Under the pieces are notes generated by a model. The model had not been told where the DNA came from and did no database searches. It saw nothing but the letters and a program-made list of their open reading frames with translations. The position numbers and the translations under genes were made by a program. A DNA stretch of 64,000 bases from Chloroflexota bacterium (GTDB taxonomy: Bacteria > Chloroflexota > Anaerolineae > Anaerolineales > UBA4823): the NCBI GenBank assembly GCA_029265355.1, contig JAJUJL010000019.1:1-64000 (forward strand), given 5' to 3'. Positions 1 through 7,824 of the stretch are shown here, in pieces. The first letter of the stretch is position 1, and every line of letters starts with the position of its first letter.

Positions 1-142
1 CCTGGCTGGCGGCGGGCAGAGCCGCTTCTTCCTTGCCAGCTATGTGCCCACCGCCGCCGGCGAGATCGTCTGGACGGTCACCCTCAGCGATGATGATCCT
101 GATGACGACTCCGCCCTGGCTTCTACTCGCGTCGAGCCGTAG
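1..142 (+). CDS. C-terminal fragment of a secreted repeat-type protein (partial)
   Basis: An open frame entering from the left edge (codons from base 2) runs 46 residues to a TAG at 140-142. The peptide contains SRFFLASYVPTAAGEIVWTV followed by an Asp-rich stretch and ends ASTRVEP. That alternation of beta-strand-like segments with an Asp-rich turn resembles the last Ig-like (CARDB/DUF11-type) repeat of cell-surface proteins, which is an inference from composition only. It converges on the lasso operon. The start and most of the protein lie outside the window. Confidence 0.5.
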   Translation, partial: LAGGGQSRFFLASYVPTAAGEIVWTVTLSDDDPDDDSALASTRVEP

Positions 143-215
143 GGAAAGCCTCCATCCTCCTGTTCACCCAGGCGGACCGTCTCCGCAAAATACCCTTATA
201 TTGTTGCAGGGAAGG

Positions 216-1409
216 TCAGGCAGCCAGCCGGCGTTGCCGGTAATGGCGGTAATAGCGGCGCAGCCATAAAAATGGTCTCAGCAGCCCATACAATGGGAAA
301 AGAGCATCCGGCAGAGGCAGGTCCTGCCAGTCGTGCGGGAAGATCCACAGTTTGCGCAGCACATCCCATTTGTAGCGCAGCCCATCTTTGAGGTGCAGGG
401 CATACAAAGCAAGATGCAGGCGCTGCATCTTGCCGAACTCGGTGCCGCGATAGTCACGGTTTTGGATAGCCTTGATCGAACTCCTCACCAGCCTGTGAAC
501 CCGTGCGTCCTGCGCGCCGGGGATCGCCCCAGGAACGGGCAGCGCCAACAATCGGTTCGCCAGCAGCGCGCCCTGCCCCAAGGAGCGAAGCAGTCCGAGA
601 TCGGTCATCCTGGCTTGCAGTGCTTTCCAATCGTTTTCATTGGCACAGCGCAACCAGGCGGCGAAGTCCAACAGCCACTTCAAGCGCACCCAGTTGTGCT
701 TCGAACCATGAACCAGCAAATAGACCGGCAAATCCTCGTCTGCCAGGGCAAACAAGCGATTACCAAACTGCGACAGTGGCTGAGCGCGCGACAGCATCTG
801 CGCGACGGTGTGCGGTGATACCAAATCGGGTGAAGCGATCGACCAGTGCAGCTCGAGATGGATGTGCGGTTCGGGCAAGAAGTAGCTGCTGTGATACCAC
901 TCCTGCTGGTAGGCTTGCCGTTGGCGGGGAGTCAATGGGATGGCAGGGACCACTCGCTGGCAACCATGTTCCAGGAGCAGCGCGTCAGCCTGCGCAAGCC
1001 GATCCGGGTGCACCAGCAAGTCCAGGTCGGTGCTGGTGCGCAGGCTGGCATCCCCAAACAGGCGCTGCGCCAATACAGGGCCCTTCAATGTGCACAGTGG
1101 AATGCCTGCCTGAGAAAACCATTCAGAAATGCGTCCCAATGCCAGCAAGAGCTGCAGAACGCGCTGGCGATTATGCTCGGCTCGCTCTCTGAGCGCTGCA
1201 AGCACGGGCGCGGGAACCAGCCCAGCGGCATAAGAACTCAGGCTGCGGTAAACCATAGGAATGAGATGATGCCGCTCAACCAGGGTAACAAAAGCCTGCC
1301 AATCCACGCCAGGGTGGCAACAGGCAACCAGGCGCAAAATTTCCACCTCCTGCTTTGGAGGCAAGGCGCCCGTCAAAAGAAGCTGCAGATCAGGACTGAA
1401 TTCGGGCAA
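216..1409 (-). CDS. Nucleotidyltransferase family protein of the lasso-peptide cluster
   Basis: This 397-residue protein matches the uncharacterised nucleotidyltransferase family (NTP_transf_5 type) that accompanies paeninodin-like lasso peptide clusters. The signature is LKGPVLAQRLFGDASLRTST followed directly by DLDLLV at about residues 108-133, giving the LKG...R..xDxDLLV pattern in which the two Asp residues would bind metal. The start is TTG; no better ATG precedes it and the ribosome site is weak. It is the last gene of the minus-strand operon, 90 bases after the precursor gene. Its substrate is unknown; in related clusters it is thought to modify the peptide or its phosphate, but that is inference. 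No lasso exporter gene lies between it and the left edge. Confidence 0.85.
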   Translation of the reverse strand: MPEFSPDLQLLLTGALPPKQEVEILRLVACCHPGVDWQAFVTLVERHHLIPMVYRSLSSYAAGLVPAPVLAALRERAEHNRQRVLQLLLALGRISEWFSQAGIPLCTLKGPVLAQRLFGDASLRTSTDLDLLVHPDRLAQADALLLEHGCQRVVPAIPLTPRQRQAYQQEWYHSSYFLPEPHIHLELHWSIASPDLVSPHTVAQMLSRAQPLSQFGNRLFALADEDLPVYLLVHGSKHNWVRLKWLLDFAAWLRCANENDWKALQARMTDLGLLRSLGQGALLANRLLALPVPGAIPGAQDARVHRLVRSSIKAIQNRDYRGTEFGKMQRLHLALYALHLKDGLRYKWDVLRKLWIFPHDWQDLPLPDALFPLYGLLRPFLWLRRYYRHYRQRRLAA

Positions 1410-1499
1410 GATTACACGGAGAATAAAACCAAACTTCCGAAGTTCTGGACGCCCAGGCTTCGGAAGCTGTTGGAATCACAATCTTAAGATAGGCTGGGC

Positions 1500-1628
1500 T
1501 TAGGAAAAGCCGTCGGCATCAAAATTTTGACCCTGGCTGATGGCTGTTTCCTGGATATCCATTTTCTTGAGCTTCGGTGGAGTCCAGATCTGCTTTGCTT
1601 CTTTCTGCGGTTCGGGCGTATGCTCCAT
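1500..1628 (-). CDS. Lasso peptide precursor (paeninodin-like, 42 residues, C-terminal Ser)
   Basis: A 42-residue ORF begins with ATG at 1626-1628 behind a clear AGGAGA ribosome site and ends GFS-stop. The leader shows W15-x2-P18-x-L20-x3-D24-I25-x2-T28, the spacing of paeninodin-type lasso leaders, in which the conserved Thr sits at position -2 of the core. This predicts the core ISQGQNFDADGFS (13 residues), with Asp8 of the core as the likely macrolactam partner of residue 1. The last residue is Ser42, the kind of C-terminal Ser phosphorylated by the HPr-kinase-like enzymes of these clusters, and such a kinase is encoded at 4390-5292. An alternative core beginning at Gly33 with Asp at position 7 is possible but leaves Thr at -5. 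It lies unusually between the cyclase gene and the nucleotidyltransferase gene. Confidence 0.82.
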   Translation of the reverse strand: MEHTPEPQKEAKQIWTPPKLKKMDIQETAISQGQNFDADGFS

Positions 1629-1705
1629 AGGGGTCTCCTGTGAAAATACAAGAACAATCTGGGTTGGCGAACAAACGAACTGCGATTTATTACAGAATTT
1701 ATACC

Positions 1706-3658
1706 TTAAAAGTGCGAAAAACGCAACAGGAAAAACCCGACCATGAGCCCGCGCATGAGGATCGTACCGCAGGCCGCATTTTTTTCGTGGGTCAGGCCGC
1801 TTTCCAGGGAGGCCAGTATACCTTGCATGCGCTGCAGGTCGAGCACCTGGCGGGCAAGCTCGTGCTGGTCCAGGCGAGTCAGTGCCATCTCCACCTCGCG
1901 CCGGCTGGACAGCAGGCGCGCTGCCAGGTCGGCTGCTTGCAACCCTCGCCGGGTGTTTAGCCGCACCGCATCCGGCAGGTAGCCCCGCATGGCCCGGCGG
2001 ATCAGCCAGCGATCCACCCCCTGGCGCTGGTACTGCGTTTCCGGGATTGCCAGGCAAAGCTCGATCAAGCGGCGATCCTGGGTGGGGTCGCGCACTTCGA
2101 TCCCGTAAGCCCCACCCTTTTCGTGCCAGGAAGCCCCCAAAACGCTCCGCCCCGGCTGAATGATCGCCAGGCGCTGCTGCAATGGATCGGGATGGGTTAA
2201 CAGGGGCAAGTAACCAGCCTGCGCCATCTCCCGCTGCAGGCCAATCTGGCGGGCAAACTCTGCCCGGATGGCCGAATATCCTTTCCAGGCGTTGGCGCCC
2301 AGGCGAAACCGGCTGCGAATCTGATACATCATCGGCAGCGCCAGCGGTTTGAGCAGGAAGCGCCGCACCGCGCCCCAGTGGCTGAGCTTTGCGCCAGCTC
2401 GCGCCGATCCGAAAGCCTGCCAGAAGCCAGGCTGCTCCTCCGGTCGCGCAAACAGGGACGATGGTTCCAGCATGGGTAAAAGGCTTTCCCCGGCGCCAGC
2501 CCAGGAAATGACCGCGTTGCCCATCTGCCCGGTCAGCAGCGCACCTACCACGCGCTGGCGCGCCTCTTCAAGCAGCGCCGCCAGCCAGTGCTGGTTTCCA
2601 GCGGCGTGCACAGGCTCATCATGCACCCACAACATGCGCTCGATTGCTGCCAGGGGTGTGATATGCCCGGCAGGGATGAGAACATGCTCGACATTGCCCG
2701 CCAGGCGCGCGGTTTCCTGTGCCAGCGAGGTTTCATCGCCAAAGCGGCGCTCATCGGTGTAGCGGCTGGGATCGCTCAGCGGTATAGAGGTGAAAGCCAA
2801 CAGGCGCTCGTCGCGCTGGCGCAGCAAGCTCGCTGCCATCGCGGTGACCGAGCCCGAATCCAGCCCGCCGCTCAGCGTCACACCAACTGGCCGCAAGCTG
2901 CGTAGGCGAGTGGAGACTGCCTGGGTAAAAACCTCCATGAAAGCATCCACATAATCGTCATCGGTTTTCAGGCGCAGCTCAGAAACGTTTTCAGGAGACC
3001 AATAGCGCCTGATTTTCACCCCTTCAGGTGAAACAGCCATGCAGTGAGCTGGCGGCAGCCTCGAGATGTGCTCATAGCTGGTTTGCACACCATCTCCAGG
3101 CCAGGCGGTCAACAGTTGAGCGAGGCGCAGCAAATTGGGTCTCTTGGGAACCGACTCCAGCGCCAGCAAACCTTTCTTTGAGGAAGCAAACACAAAGCGT
3201 CGGGAATCATGATAGTAATAAAGTCCTGTATTGCCGTGTTGGTCACGAGCCAGGAAAAGCCGGCGCTGGCGTTCATCCCAGATGGCGAAATGCCAGTCGC
3301 CATCCAAATGCGAGATGCACGCCTCATCCCAGCGCAGGTAAGCCTGCAGGATCAGCTCGGCATCGGTCACCACCGTCGCAGGTGCGCTGATTTCCAGGCG
3401 CTCGAGCAGCTCGAGCCGGTTATCGAGGCGTGCCCCGGCGGTCAGCGTCAATCCGCTGGGAGCATGGTGCAGCGGCAAGCGCTCGCCAACCGCTTCCGGC
3501 GTGCTGGCGGCGTTCAGGCAGCCCAAGCCCACCGGCCCATGGCGCCAGGTCTGGCCTCCGTCCAGCGCCCAGTAAGCCAGGGCCTGCCGCATGGACGTCA
3601 ATTCTTCCTGGGCTGGCGGCGCGCCATCCAGGTTAAACAGGCCAAAAATCGCATTCAA
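1706..3658 (-). CDS. Lasso cyclase (asparagine synthetase-like C protein)
   Basis: This 650-residue protein has an N-terminal glutamine-amidotransferase-like domain (starting NAIFGLFNLDG) and a C-terminal ATP-pyrophosphatase domain with the PP-loop SGGLDSGSV at about residue 262. In lasso clusters this enzyme adenylates the Asp/Glu side chain of the core and closes the macrolactam ring. The residue that is the catalytic Cys in true asparagine synthetase (MCGIFG) is Ala here, as expected for lasso cyclases that do not use glutamine. The start is a TTG overlapping the TGA of the B2 gene (TTGA), which suggests translational coupling; the nearby ATG is out of frame. It is a biosynthetic cyclase, not an asparagine synthetase, because of its position among B1, B2 and the kinase. 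Confidence 0.92.
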   Translation of the reverse strand: MNAIFGLFNLDGAPPAQEELTSMRQALAYWALDGGQTWRHGPVGLGCLNAASTPEAVGERLPLHHAPSGLTLTAGARLDNRLELLERLEISAPATVVTDAELILQAYLRWDEACISHLDGDWHFAIWDERQRRLFLARDQHGNTGLYYYHDSRRFVFASSKKGLLALESVPKRPNLLRLAQLLTAWPGDGVQTSYEHISRLPPAHCMAVSPEGVKIRRYWSPENVSELRLKTDDDYVDAFMEVFTQAVSTRLRSLRPVGVTLSGGLDSGSVTAMAASLLRQRDERLLAFTSIPLSDPSRYTDERRFGDETSLAQETARLAGNVEHVLIPAGHITPLAAIERMLWVHDEPVHAAGNQHWLAALLEEARQRVVGALLTGQMGNAVISWAGAGESLLPMLEPSSLFARPEEQPGFWQAFGSARAGAKLSHWGAVRRFLLKPLALPMMYQIRSRFRLGANAWKGYSAIRAEFARQIGLQREMAQAGYLPLLTHPDPLQQRLAIIQPGRSVLGASWHEKGGAYGIEVRDPTQDRRLIELCLAIPETQYQRQGVDRWLIRRAMRGYLPDAVRLNTRRGLQAADLAARLLSSRREVEMALTRLDQHELARQVLDLQRMQGILASLESGLTHEKNAACGTILMRGLMVGFFLLRFSHF

Positions 3659-4110
3659 CCGCGCCCCTCGCTAAACACCGCAATGACTTTGAATCGCTCG
3701 TGCTGCGGCTCGCCGGTCAGGATCTCATCCCCGCAGCGCAGCCAGGCGTGCGCCTCCAGCCAGGTTTCCCGACCATGATCCACACCCAGGTAAAAAACGC
3801 TGGGCAGACCGCGCCGGCGCAGCATCCAACTGGCGGCAATCGCCTGCGCCAGGCACCTGGCGTCCCAGGGAAGATAATGAGCCAACACCCGCACGGCCCA
3901 CCCTACGCGCTGCGCCTGCTGCACCGCGCCGGATGCAAGCGGTGTCGCAGGCGGCGGCGCTCCCAGGCGGCCCAGGCTGGGAGCGATTTTTCCAAAGGGA
4001 ATGAGCCTGATCGCCGCCTGCGCAACGACCAGCGTCCATGCAGCTTCAAACAGAGTGAAGCGCTGCGCCCAGTCCAGCTCAAGCCACTTGTTGATCGCCT
4101 TGCGCCACAA
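3655..4110 (-). CDS. Lasso peptide B2 leader protease
   Basis: This 151-residue protein matches the transglutaminase-like cysteine protease (B2) that removes the leader from lasso precursors. The catalytic Cys86 lies in WDARCLAQAIAASWMLRRRG and the His121 in LEAHAWLRCGDEI, the usual Cys...AHAW arrangement, with an acidic residue following. The N-terminal ~60 residues are a hydrophobic helical region typical of the family. It overlaps the B1 gene by 32 bases and the cyclase gene by 4 bases, so the three are expected to be translated together. B1 and B2 are split here, as in Gram-positive and Chloroflexota clusters, rather than fused. Confidence 0.9.
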   Translation of the reverse strand: MWRKAINKWLELDWAQRFTLFEAAWTLVVAQAAIRLIPFGKIAPSLGRLGAPPPATPLASGAVQQAQRVGWAVRVLAHYLPWDARCLAQAIAASWMLRRRGLPSVFYLGVDHGRETWLEAHAWLRCGDEILTGEPQHERFKVIAVFSEGRG

Positions 4111-4393
4111 TGTGGATCAATCCTTCTTTATTCAGCTCTGCAAGGAAGGCGCACACCTGCTGTTCGCAGGCGCTGCGCTCTACATCATATTCTTCGCTCA
4201 ACTGTGCGCATATATCCCCCACCCGGCGCGGCTGGGCGATCAGCGTCCAGATGCGCTGACCGGTGGCGTCCAGCCCATAGTAGGAGGGGCGCGCCAGGCT
4301 CATCAGCACTGTTTCGCCATCCAGCTCGCTGGTCAGCAGGTTCTCAGTTTGCACAACGCAGGTATTTAAATCGATGGCAGCCGGTTTGGTCAT
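4079..4393 (-). CDS. Lasso peptide B1 / PqqD-type RRE protein
   Basis: This 104-residue protein has the PqqD fold signature: an N-terminal beta hairpin (about 17-35) followed by YYGLDATGQRIWTLI and a winged-helix-like segment ending in LNKEGLIHI. In lasso systems this RiPP recognition element binds the leader, usually through the conserved aromatic, Pro and Leu, and hands it to B2. Here the matching leader residues would be W15, P18 and L20 of the precursor. Its ATG overlaps the TGA of the kinase gene (ATGA). PQQ biosynthesis is excluded because none of the other pqq genes is present and all neighbours are lasso genes. Confidence 0.9.
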   Translation of the reverse strand: MTKPAAIDLNTCVVQTENLLTSELDGETVLMSLARPSYYGLDATGQRIWTLIAQPRRVGDICAQLSEEYDVERSACEQQVCAFLAELNKEGLIHIVAQGDQQVA

Positions 4394-5292
4394 GACAGAA
4401 AGTCCCTCATAATCAGGTCTGCCAGCTCATCCAATAGGAATGGCTGGGTTGGGCGCATGACGCGCGCCAGGCGCGCCTGGCGCGCCAGTGCTTGCGCTTG
4501 CAGAAAATGCTGCTGCTCGAGCTGCATGCCTGCCAGAAAGTGCAGGCGGTAAGTATTGGCAGTCAGTTCGCGTACTTTATCAAAACCGGTCAGCGGCGTC
4601 AAGTGGATGCCTGCCTGGTTTGCGACGGACAGCACATACACAGCAGCGACAAGGGCAGGGCGGCATTCGAATTCCTTTAGCGGAAAATCATATTTCTCCT
4701 GCAGGCTGTGCGTCTGTCGAAGCTGTCGCGCTTCGCTGCCCAATTTTTCAACCGAATCGGACCACAGGCTGATGCGTGGGTAAGCTGCCGATACTTGTAT
4801 GCGCCCTGACGGGCTGGCGGTGATGGCGCAGATATCATCACTGAGCACGCGAAAGCCGCGCTGCTGGAAAGCACCCGCCAGCGTAGACTTTCCGCTGCCC
4901 GAAGCGCCCAAGAAGATCGCCGCGCCTCTTTCGGAAGCTACTGCGCTGCCGTGCAGTGGCCAGGCGCCGCGCTGGTGCAACAGCGCCCCCATTGCCGAAC
5001 CGAGCAGAAAAAGCTGCACATCCCTGTCATCGGCGCCGGGATAGCGCTCGACCACAATCTCGTGCCCGGCGGAAACCAGGTAGCGCGCCACGCCCGCGAT
5101 ATCCAGCAGGAAGCGCCCAGGAGCGATCTGGTAAGCCGCCCCACGCTGCTGAACATCTTCCAGCCCAGCCGGGACCGGACCGCAACGCACGCACAGGTCC
5201 GGCGGCAGGTCATCGCCATCCCAGGCTGGCAGGCGCGGCATGTCGATTTCTGATGTGATCTGCAGACCAAATGCGTGGTAGCGGTGAAGCAC
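4390..5292 (-). CDS. HPr kinase-like lasso precursor kinase
   Basis: This 300-residue protein resembles the C-terminal catalytic domain of HPr kinase/phosphorylase: HGSAV at 114-118, Walker A GASGSGKS at 129-136 and SDD at 151-153. The paeninodin (PadeK) and thermobacillus (ThcoK) kinases of this family phosphorylate the C-terminal Ser of the lasso precursor; the precursor at 1500-1628 ends in Ser. HPr and the usual HPrK N-terminal domain are absent. The GTG start has AGAGGA six or so bases upstream. It is the first gene of the operon, with a TATAAT box about 40 bases upstream, and overlaps the B1 gene by 4 bases. Confidence 0.88.
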   Translation of the reverse strand: MLHRYHAFGLQITSEIDMPRLPAWDGDDLPPDLCVRCGPVPAGLEDVQQRGAAYQIAPGRFLLDIAGVARYLVSAGHEIVVERYPGADDRDVQLFLLGSAMGALLHQRGAWPLHGSAVASERGAAIFLGASGSGKSTLAGAFQQRGFRVLSDDICAITASPSGRIQVSAAYPRISLWSDSVEKLGSEARQLRQTHSLQEKYDFPLKEFECRPALVAAVYVLSVANQAGIHLTPLTGFDKVRELTANTYRLHFLAGMQLEQQHFLQAQALARQARLARVMRPTQPFLLDELADLIMRDFLS

Positions 5293-5330
5293 AATCTTCC
5301 TCTCCGGCAGGCAAGCTGCTAAACTTCAGT

Positions 5331-5336
5331 ATTATA
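5331..5336 (-). promoter_or_regulatory. Candidate -10 box of the lasso operon
   Basis: The minus strand reads TATAAT here, about 40 bases upstream of the GTG start of the kinase gene. No good -35 hexamer stands 16-18 bases further upstream, so either an activator or another sigma factor may be needed. The 240-base divergent gap 5293-5532 also has to hold the promoter of the DUF2804 gene, for which TACAAT (around 5485) is a candidate -10. Confidence 0.4.
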
Positions 5337-5532
5337 GCCGACGCGCGCCAGGAGCTCGGGCGAAGTAACAGGTTTGCAGAGTCGCAAAGCCCGACTTCTT
5401 GCCCGTGAAATGCAAAGAGCCTAACCTCAGCACCCAGGCGCAATTTACTTCTCCCAGCCTCCAGCACTCGGTTTGCCGTTATCCTGTACAATAGAATGTA
5501 AATCACCACGTTAAAGACCAGAAGAGCCAAGT

Positions 5533-6567
5533 ATGCAAAACGAAATCTTCCATCCTGGAAACCTGCTCAAGCCATCCGGTGAGTTGGCGCAGATAGGCTG
5601 GGCGCGCCAGCCGCTGCTGGACTGCAACCTGGAAAATGCCCGTTTCTACGCCCTGCGCCCGCTGCAGCGCTTGCGCATGAAGCGCTGGGACTATTACGCG
5701 GTGTTTACGCCGCGGCGCTTCTTCTCCGCCACCATCGCCGATTTAGGCTATGCCGGCAATATCTTCGTCTATACGCTGGATTTCGAGAGCGGTGAGCTGC
5801 ACGAGGAGGGGTTGGTGATCCCTCTGGGGAAGGGTATCGCCCTGCCGCGCAACAGCACTTCGGGCGACGCGCACTTCGCCAACCAGCACGCCAGGCTGGA
5901 TTTCACGCTGACCCCCGCTGGGCGGCGCATCGCCGTCAGTTGGCCTGCCTTCCACGCCGGGCGCGGGATCGAAGCCGATATCCTGCTGCGCTGCCCGCCG
6001 GAGCACGAATCGATGAATATCGTCATTCCCATCGGCAGGCGACGCTTCTACTATAACCGCAAGATCAACTGCCTGCCCGCTGAGGGCAGCCTGCGCTGCG
6101 GTGAGATCACTGAAACGCTAAAACCTGATGAATGTCTCGGTTCGCTGGATTGGGGGCGCGGGGTGTGGGAATACCGCAGCTTCTGGAACTGGGCCAGCGC
6201 TTCGGGCTTCCTGCCCGATGGGCGCCAGGTGGGCTTGAACCTGGGCTGCGGCTTCGGGGATACCTCCGCAGCCACGGAGGACGCCCTGATCCTGGAAGGG
6301 CGCATCCACAAGCTGGGGGCGGTGAAGTACGATTATATTTCCGGCGACTACATGAAGCCGTGGCGCTTCAGCGACCCGGAAGGACGCCTGGCACTGGAAT
6401 TCATGCCCTTCAAAGACCGCACAGCCATTACCAACCTGGGAGTGATCTACAGCGAAGTGCACCAGATGTTCGGGCGATACAACGGATACGCCGTGAGCGA
6501 CGAGGGCGAGAAAATACACATCCACGGTTTGATCGGTTTTGCCGAGGAACATCGCGCCCGCTGGTAG
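5533..6567 (+). CDS. DUF2804 family protein
   Basis: This 344-residue protein matches DUF2804: an N-terminal LLKPSGELAQIGWARQPLLD segment, a central NRKINCLPAEG stretch, GSLDWGRGVWEYRSFWNWAS at about 209-228, then NLGCGFGDTSAATEDA. The family is predicted to be a beta-sandwich of unknown activity. The Trp/Arg-rich central motif is conserved in the family and may form its active or ligand site. It is divergent from the lasso operon and appears to be a single gene with a short leader. No signal peptide is seen, so it is likely cytoplasmic. There is no evidence that it takes part in lasso biosynthesis. Confidence 0.8.
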   Translation: MQNEIFHPGNLLKPSGELAQIGWARQPLLDCNLENARFYALRPLQRLRMKRWDYYAVFTPRRFFSATIADLGYAGNIFVYTLDFESGELHEEGLVIPLGKGIALPRNSTSGDAHFANQHARLDFTLTPAGRRIAVSWPAFHAGRGIEADILLRCPPEHESMNIVIPIGRRRFYYNRKINCLPAEGSLRCGEITETLKPDECLGSLDWGRGVWEYRSFWNWASASGFLPDGRQVGLNLGCGFGDTSAATEDALILEGRIHKLGAVKYDYISGDYMKPWRFSDPEGRLALEFMPFKDRTAITNLGVIYSEVHQMFGRYNGYAVSDEGEKIHIHGLIGFAEEHRARW

Positions 6568-6811
6568 GCAGTGCACTTTGTCCATTTATCTGTGGGCAGA
6601 CCTTGCGCTGTATCGCAGCCTGGAATCCACTATCGTTCTTCAACGGCTACGGGATGTGGCTCATTTCGTGGCGAGATTTTGAATATTTATCGCGTTGCCC
6701 GCGCCACACAATTGCAATGCTTTAATCAGATAATTGGGGTAATATTTATTTATACGGGCCATGTGCTTGGCGCTGCCTGGCACAGGTTATTGATAAAGGA
6801 GAGAATAGACA

Positions 6812-7006
6812 ATGGCTTTCAGCTTCAAGAATTCGAACGGTCAGACATACTACCTTCACGCTTCAACACGCATCACCAAGAGTGGCAAGAAACAACAACT
6901 CTTCTTTTTCTCCAAGACCGTCAAAGCCGGCGCGCTGGATTCAATCCCGCAGGGCTACGAGGTGGCAGAGAGCAAATCCGGGCTGCCGGTACTGAAGAAG
7001 AAGTGA
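6812..7006 (+). CDS. Small Lys-rich conserved-looking protein (64 residues)
   Basis: The ORF starts with ATG after AAGGAGA and encodes a 64-residue basic protein beginning MAFSFKNSNGQTYYLHASTR and ending GLPVLKKK. The Tyr/Phe-rich beta-strand pattern and high Lys content suggest a compact nucleic-acid- or ribosome-binding protein, but I recognise no named family. It stands alone, preceded by an A+T-rich region and followed within 50 bases by a strong terminator hairpin, which supports a real, separately transcribed and possibly highly expressed gene. Confidence 0.72.
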   Translation: MAFSFKNSNGQTYYLHASTRITKSGKKQQLFFFSKTVKAGALDSIPQGYEVAESKSGLPVLKKK

Positions 7007-7052
7007 TTTTTTTGCTCACGGGCTGCCGGAACACGTCTACCCTCCGGTGCCA

Positions 7053-7087
7053 AGGCATGCTCTGGCGACGCTCAGGCATGCCTTTTT
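7053..7087 (+). terminator. Rho-independent terminator of the small Lys-rich gene
   Basis: AGGCATGC at 7053-7060 pairs with GCATGCCT at 7076-7083 and is followed by a run of five T (7083-7087). It lies 46 bases after the stop of the 64-residue ORF, so it ends that transcript. The double-hairpin repeat begins just downstream. Confidence 0.8.
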
Positions 7088-7108
7088 AATTTGCCGCAGG
7101 TTACAACC

Positions 7109-7220
7109 GGGTGTTTAGCCGGGTTTTTTTTACAAACATTCGAATGAACACCGGTGAAACCCTGAAGGAAATCGCCGTTCTGATTGCCAATTTGCTCTAA
7201 AAACTCTCGGCGGTTAAATC
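7109..7220 (+). repeat. Double-hairpin intergenic repeat, copy 1 (diverged)
   Basis: This is the most diverged of six copies of one ~115-base element. It starts GGGTGTTTAGCCGGG, contains ATTCGAATGAACACCGGTG and AAACCCTGAAG, and ends CTCTCGGCGGTTAAATC. Arms 1 (GTTTAGCCGG / CCGGTGAAAC) retain only an imperfect stem, with a run of eight T in the loop; arms 2 (AAATCGCC / GGCGGTT) are also weakened. It fills much of the 321-base gap 7007-7327, which otherwise holds only the terminator and the promoter region of the next gene. Confidence 0.75.
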
Positions 7221-7327
7221 AATGGCGATAAAAACAACAAATCTGCGTTTCTGTTTCCCAATCCCTTTCGCCAGGTGCATTTTCGGGTAAACTTGATGCA
7301 GCTCACCAGAGGTAAGCTGTTATCGCC

Positions 7328-7795
7328 ATGAGATCTGCAACCAAAACCCAGCCGATCATCCACACTGGCGCCTTTTTGCGCACCCTGCTCGCACCCCTGC
7401 TCGCCTGGAGCGCAGCCGTTGTCACCCTTACGCTGAGCGGGCAGCCGGGCGTGGTTTGCGCCACGCCGATGGCATGGGTGATGGCTTTCTGGTGCGGGGG
7501 TCAGTATGTGCGCTTATCCGGCGGGCGCCGGGAGCGCTGGCCCTTGTTGGCTCCGGCGCTGGTAGGGGCGCTGTTGGGCATGGGAATGAGCTCACTGTTC
7601 ATCCTGGTCAGCACGCTGGCAATGCCGGTGGGCAGCGATCCAGGAGAGATCGTCAAAGCTCACAACCTCACCATAGCGATCAGTCTTGGCAGCATCGTGA
7701 TGTGCACCCTGTTCAGCATGATCACCGCCTGGTTTACCCTTCAGCGCCACGCCCCTGCACAGCAACTTCCCGACGAGCGAGATTCATCCCGATAA
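7328..7795 (+). CDS. Four-helix membrane protein, unknown function
   Basis: This 155-residue protein has four hydrophobic segments (about 18-40, 46-60, 72-97 and 113-140), with a basic loop GGRRERW between the second and third. I recognise no family; the overall shape resembles DUF2798-like or other small membrane proteins. It ends 29 bases before the CRP/FNR regulator and probably shares its transcript. An AGAGG stands about ten bases before the ATG. Confidence 0.6.
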   Translation: MRSATKTQPIIHTGAFLRTLLAPLLAWSAAVVTLTLSGQPGVVCATPMAWVMAFWCGGQYVRLSGGRRERWPLLAPALVGALLGMGMSSLFILVSTLAMPVGSDPGEIVKAHNLTIAISLGSIVMCTLFSMITAWFTLQRHAPAQQLPDERDSSR

Positions 7796-7824
7796 GCTCA
7801 GAGTCCTGTTTTCACACGCACGCG

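Noticed and set aside
1706-3658. Genuine asparagine synthetase
   Set aside because: The N-terminal catalytic Cys is replaced by Ala and the gene is overlapped by B2 within a lasso operon.
4079-5292. PQQ cofactor synthesis suggested by the PqqD-like gene
   Set aside because: No pqqA, B, C or E is present and every neighbour belongs to lasso peptide biosynthesis; the PqqD fold here is the leader-binding element.
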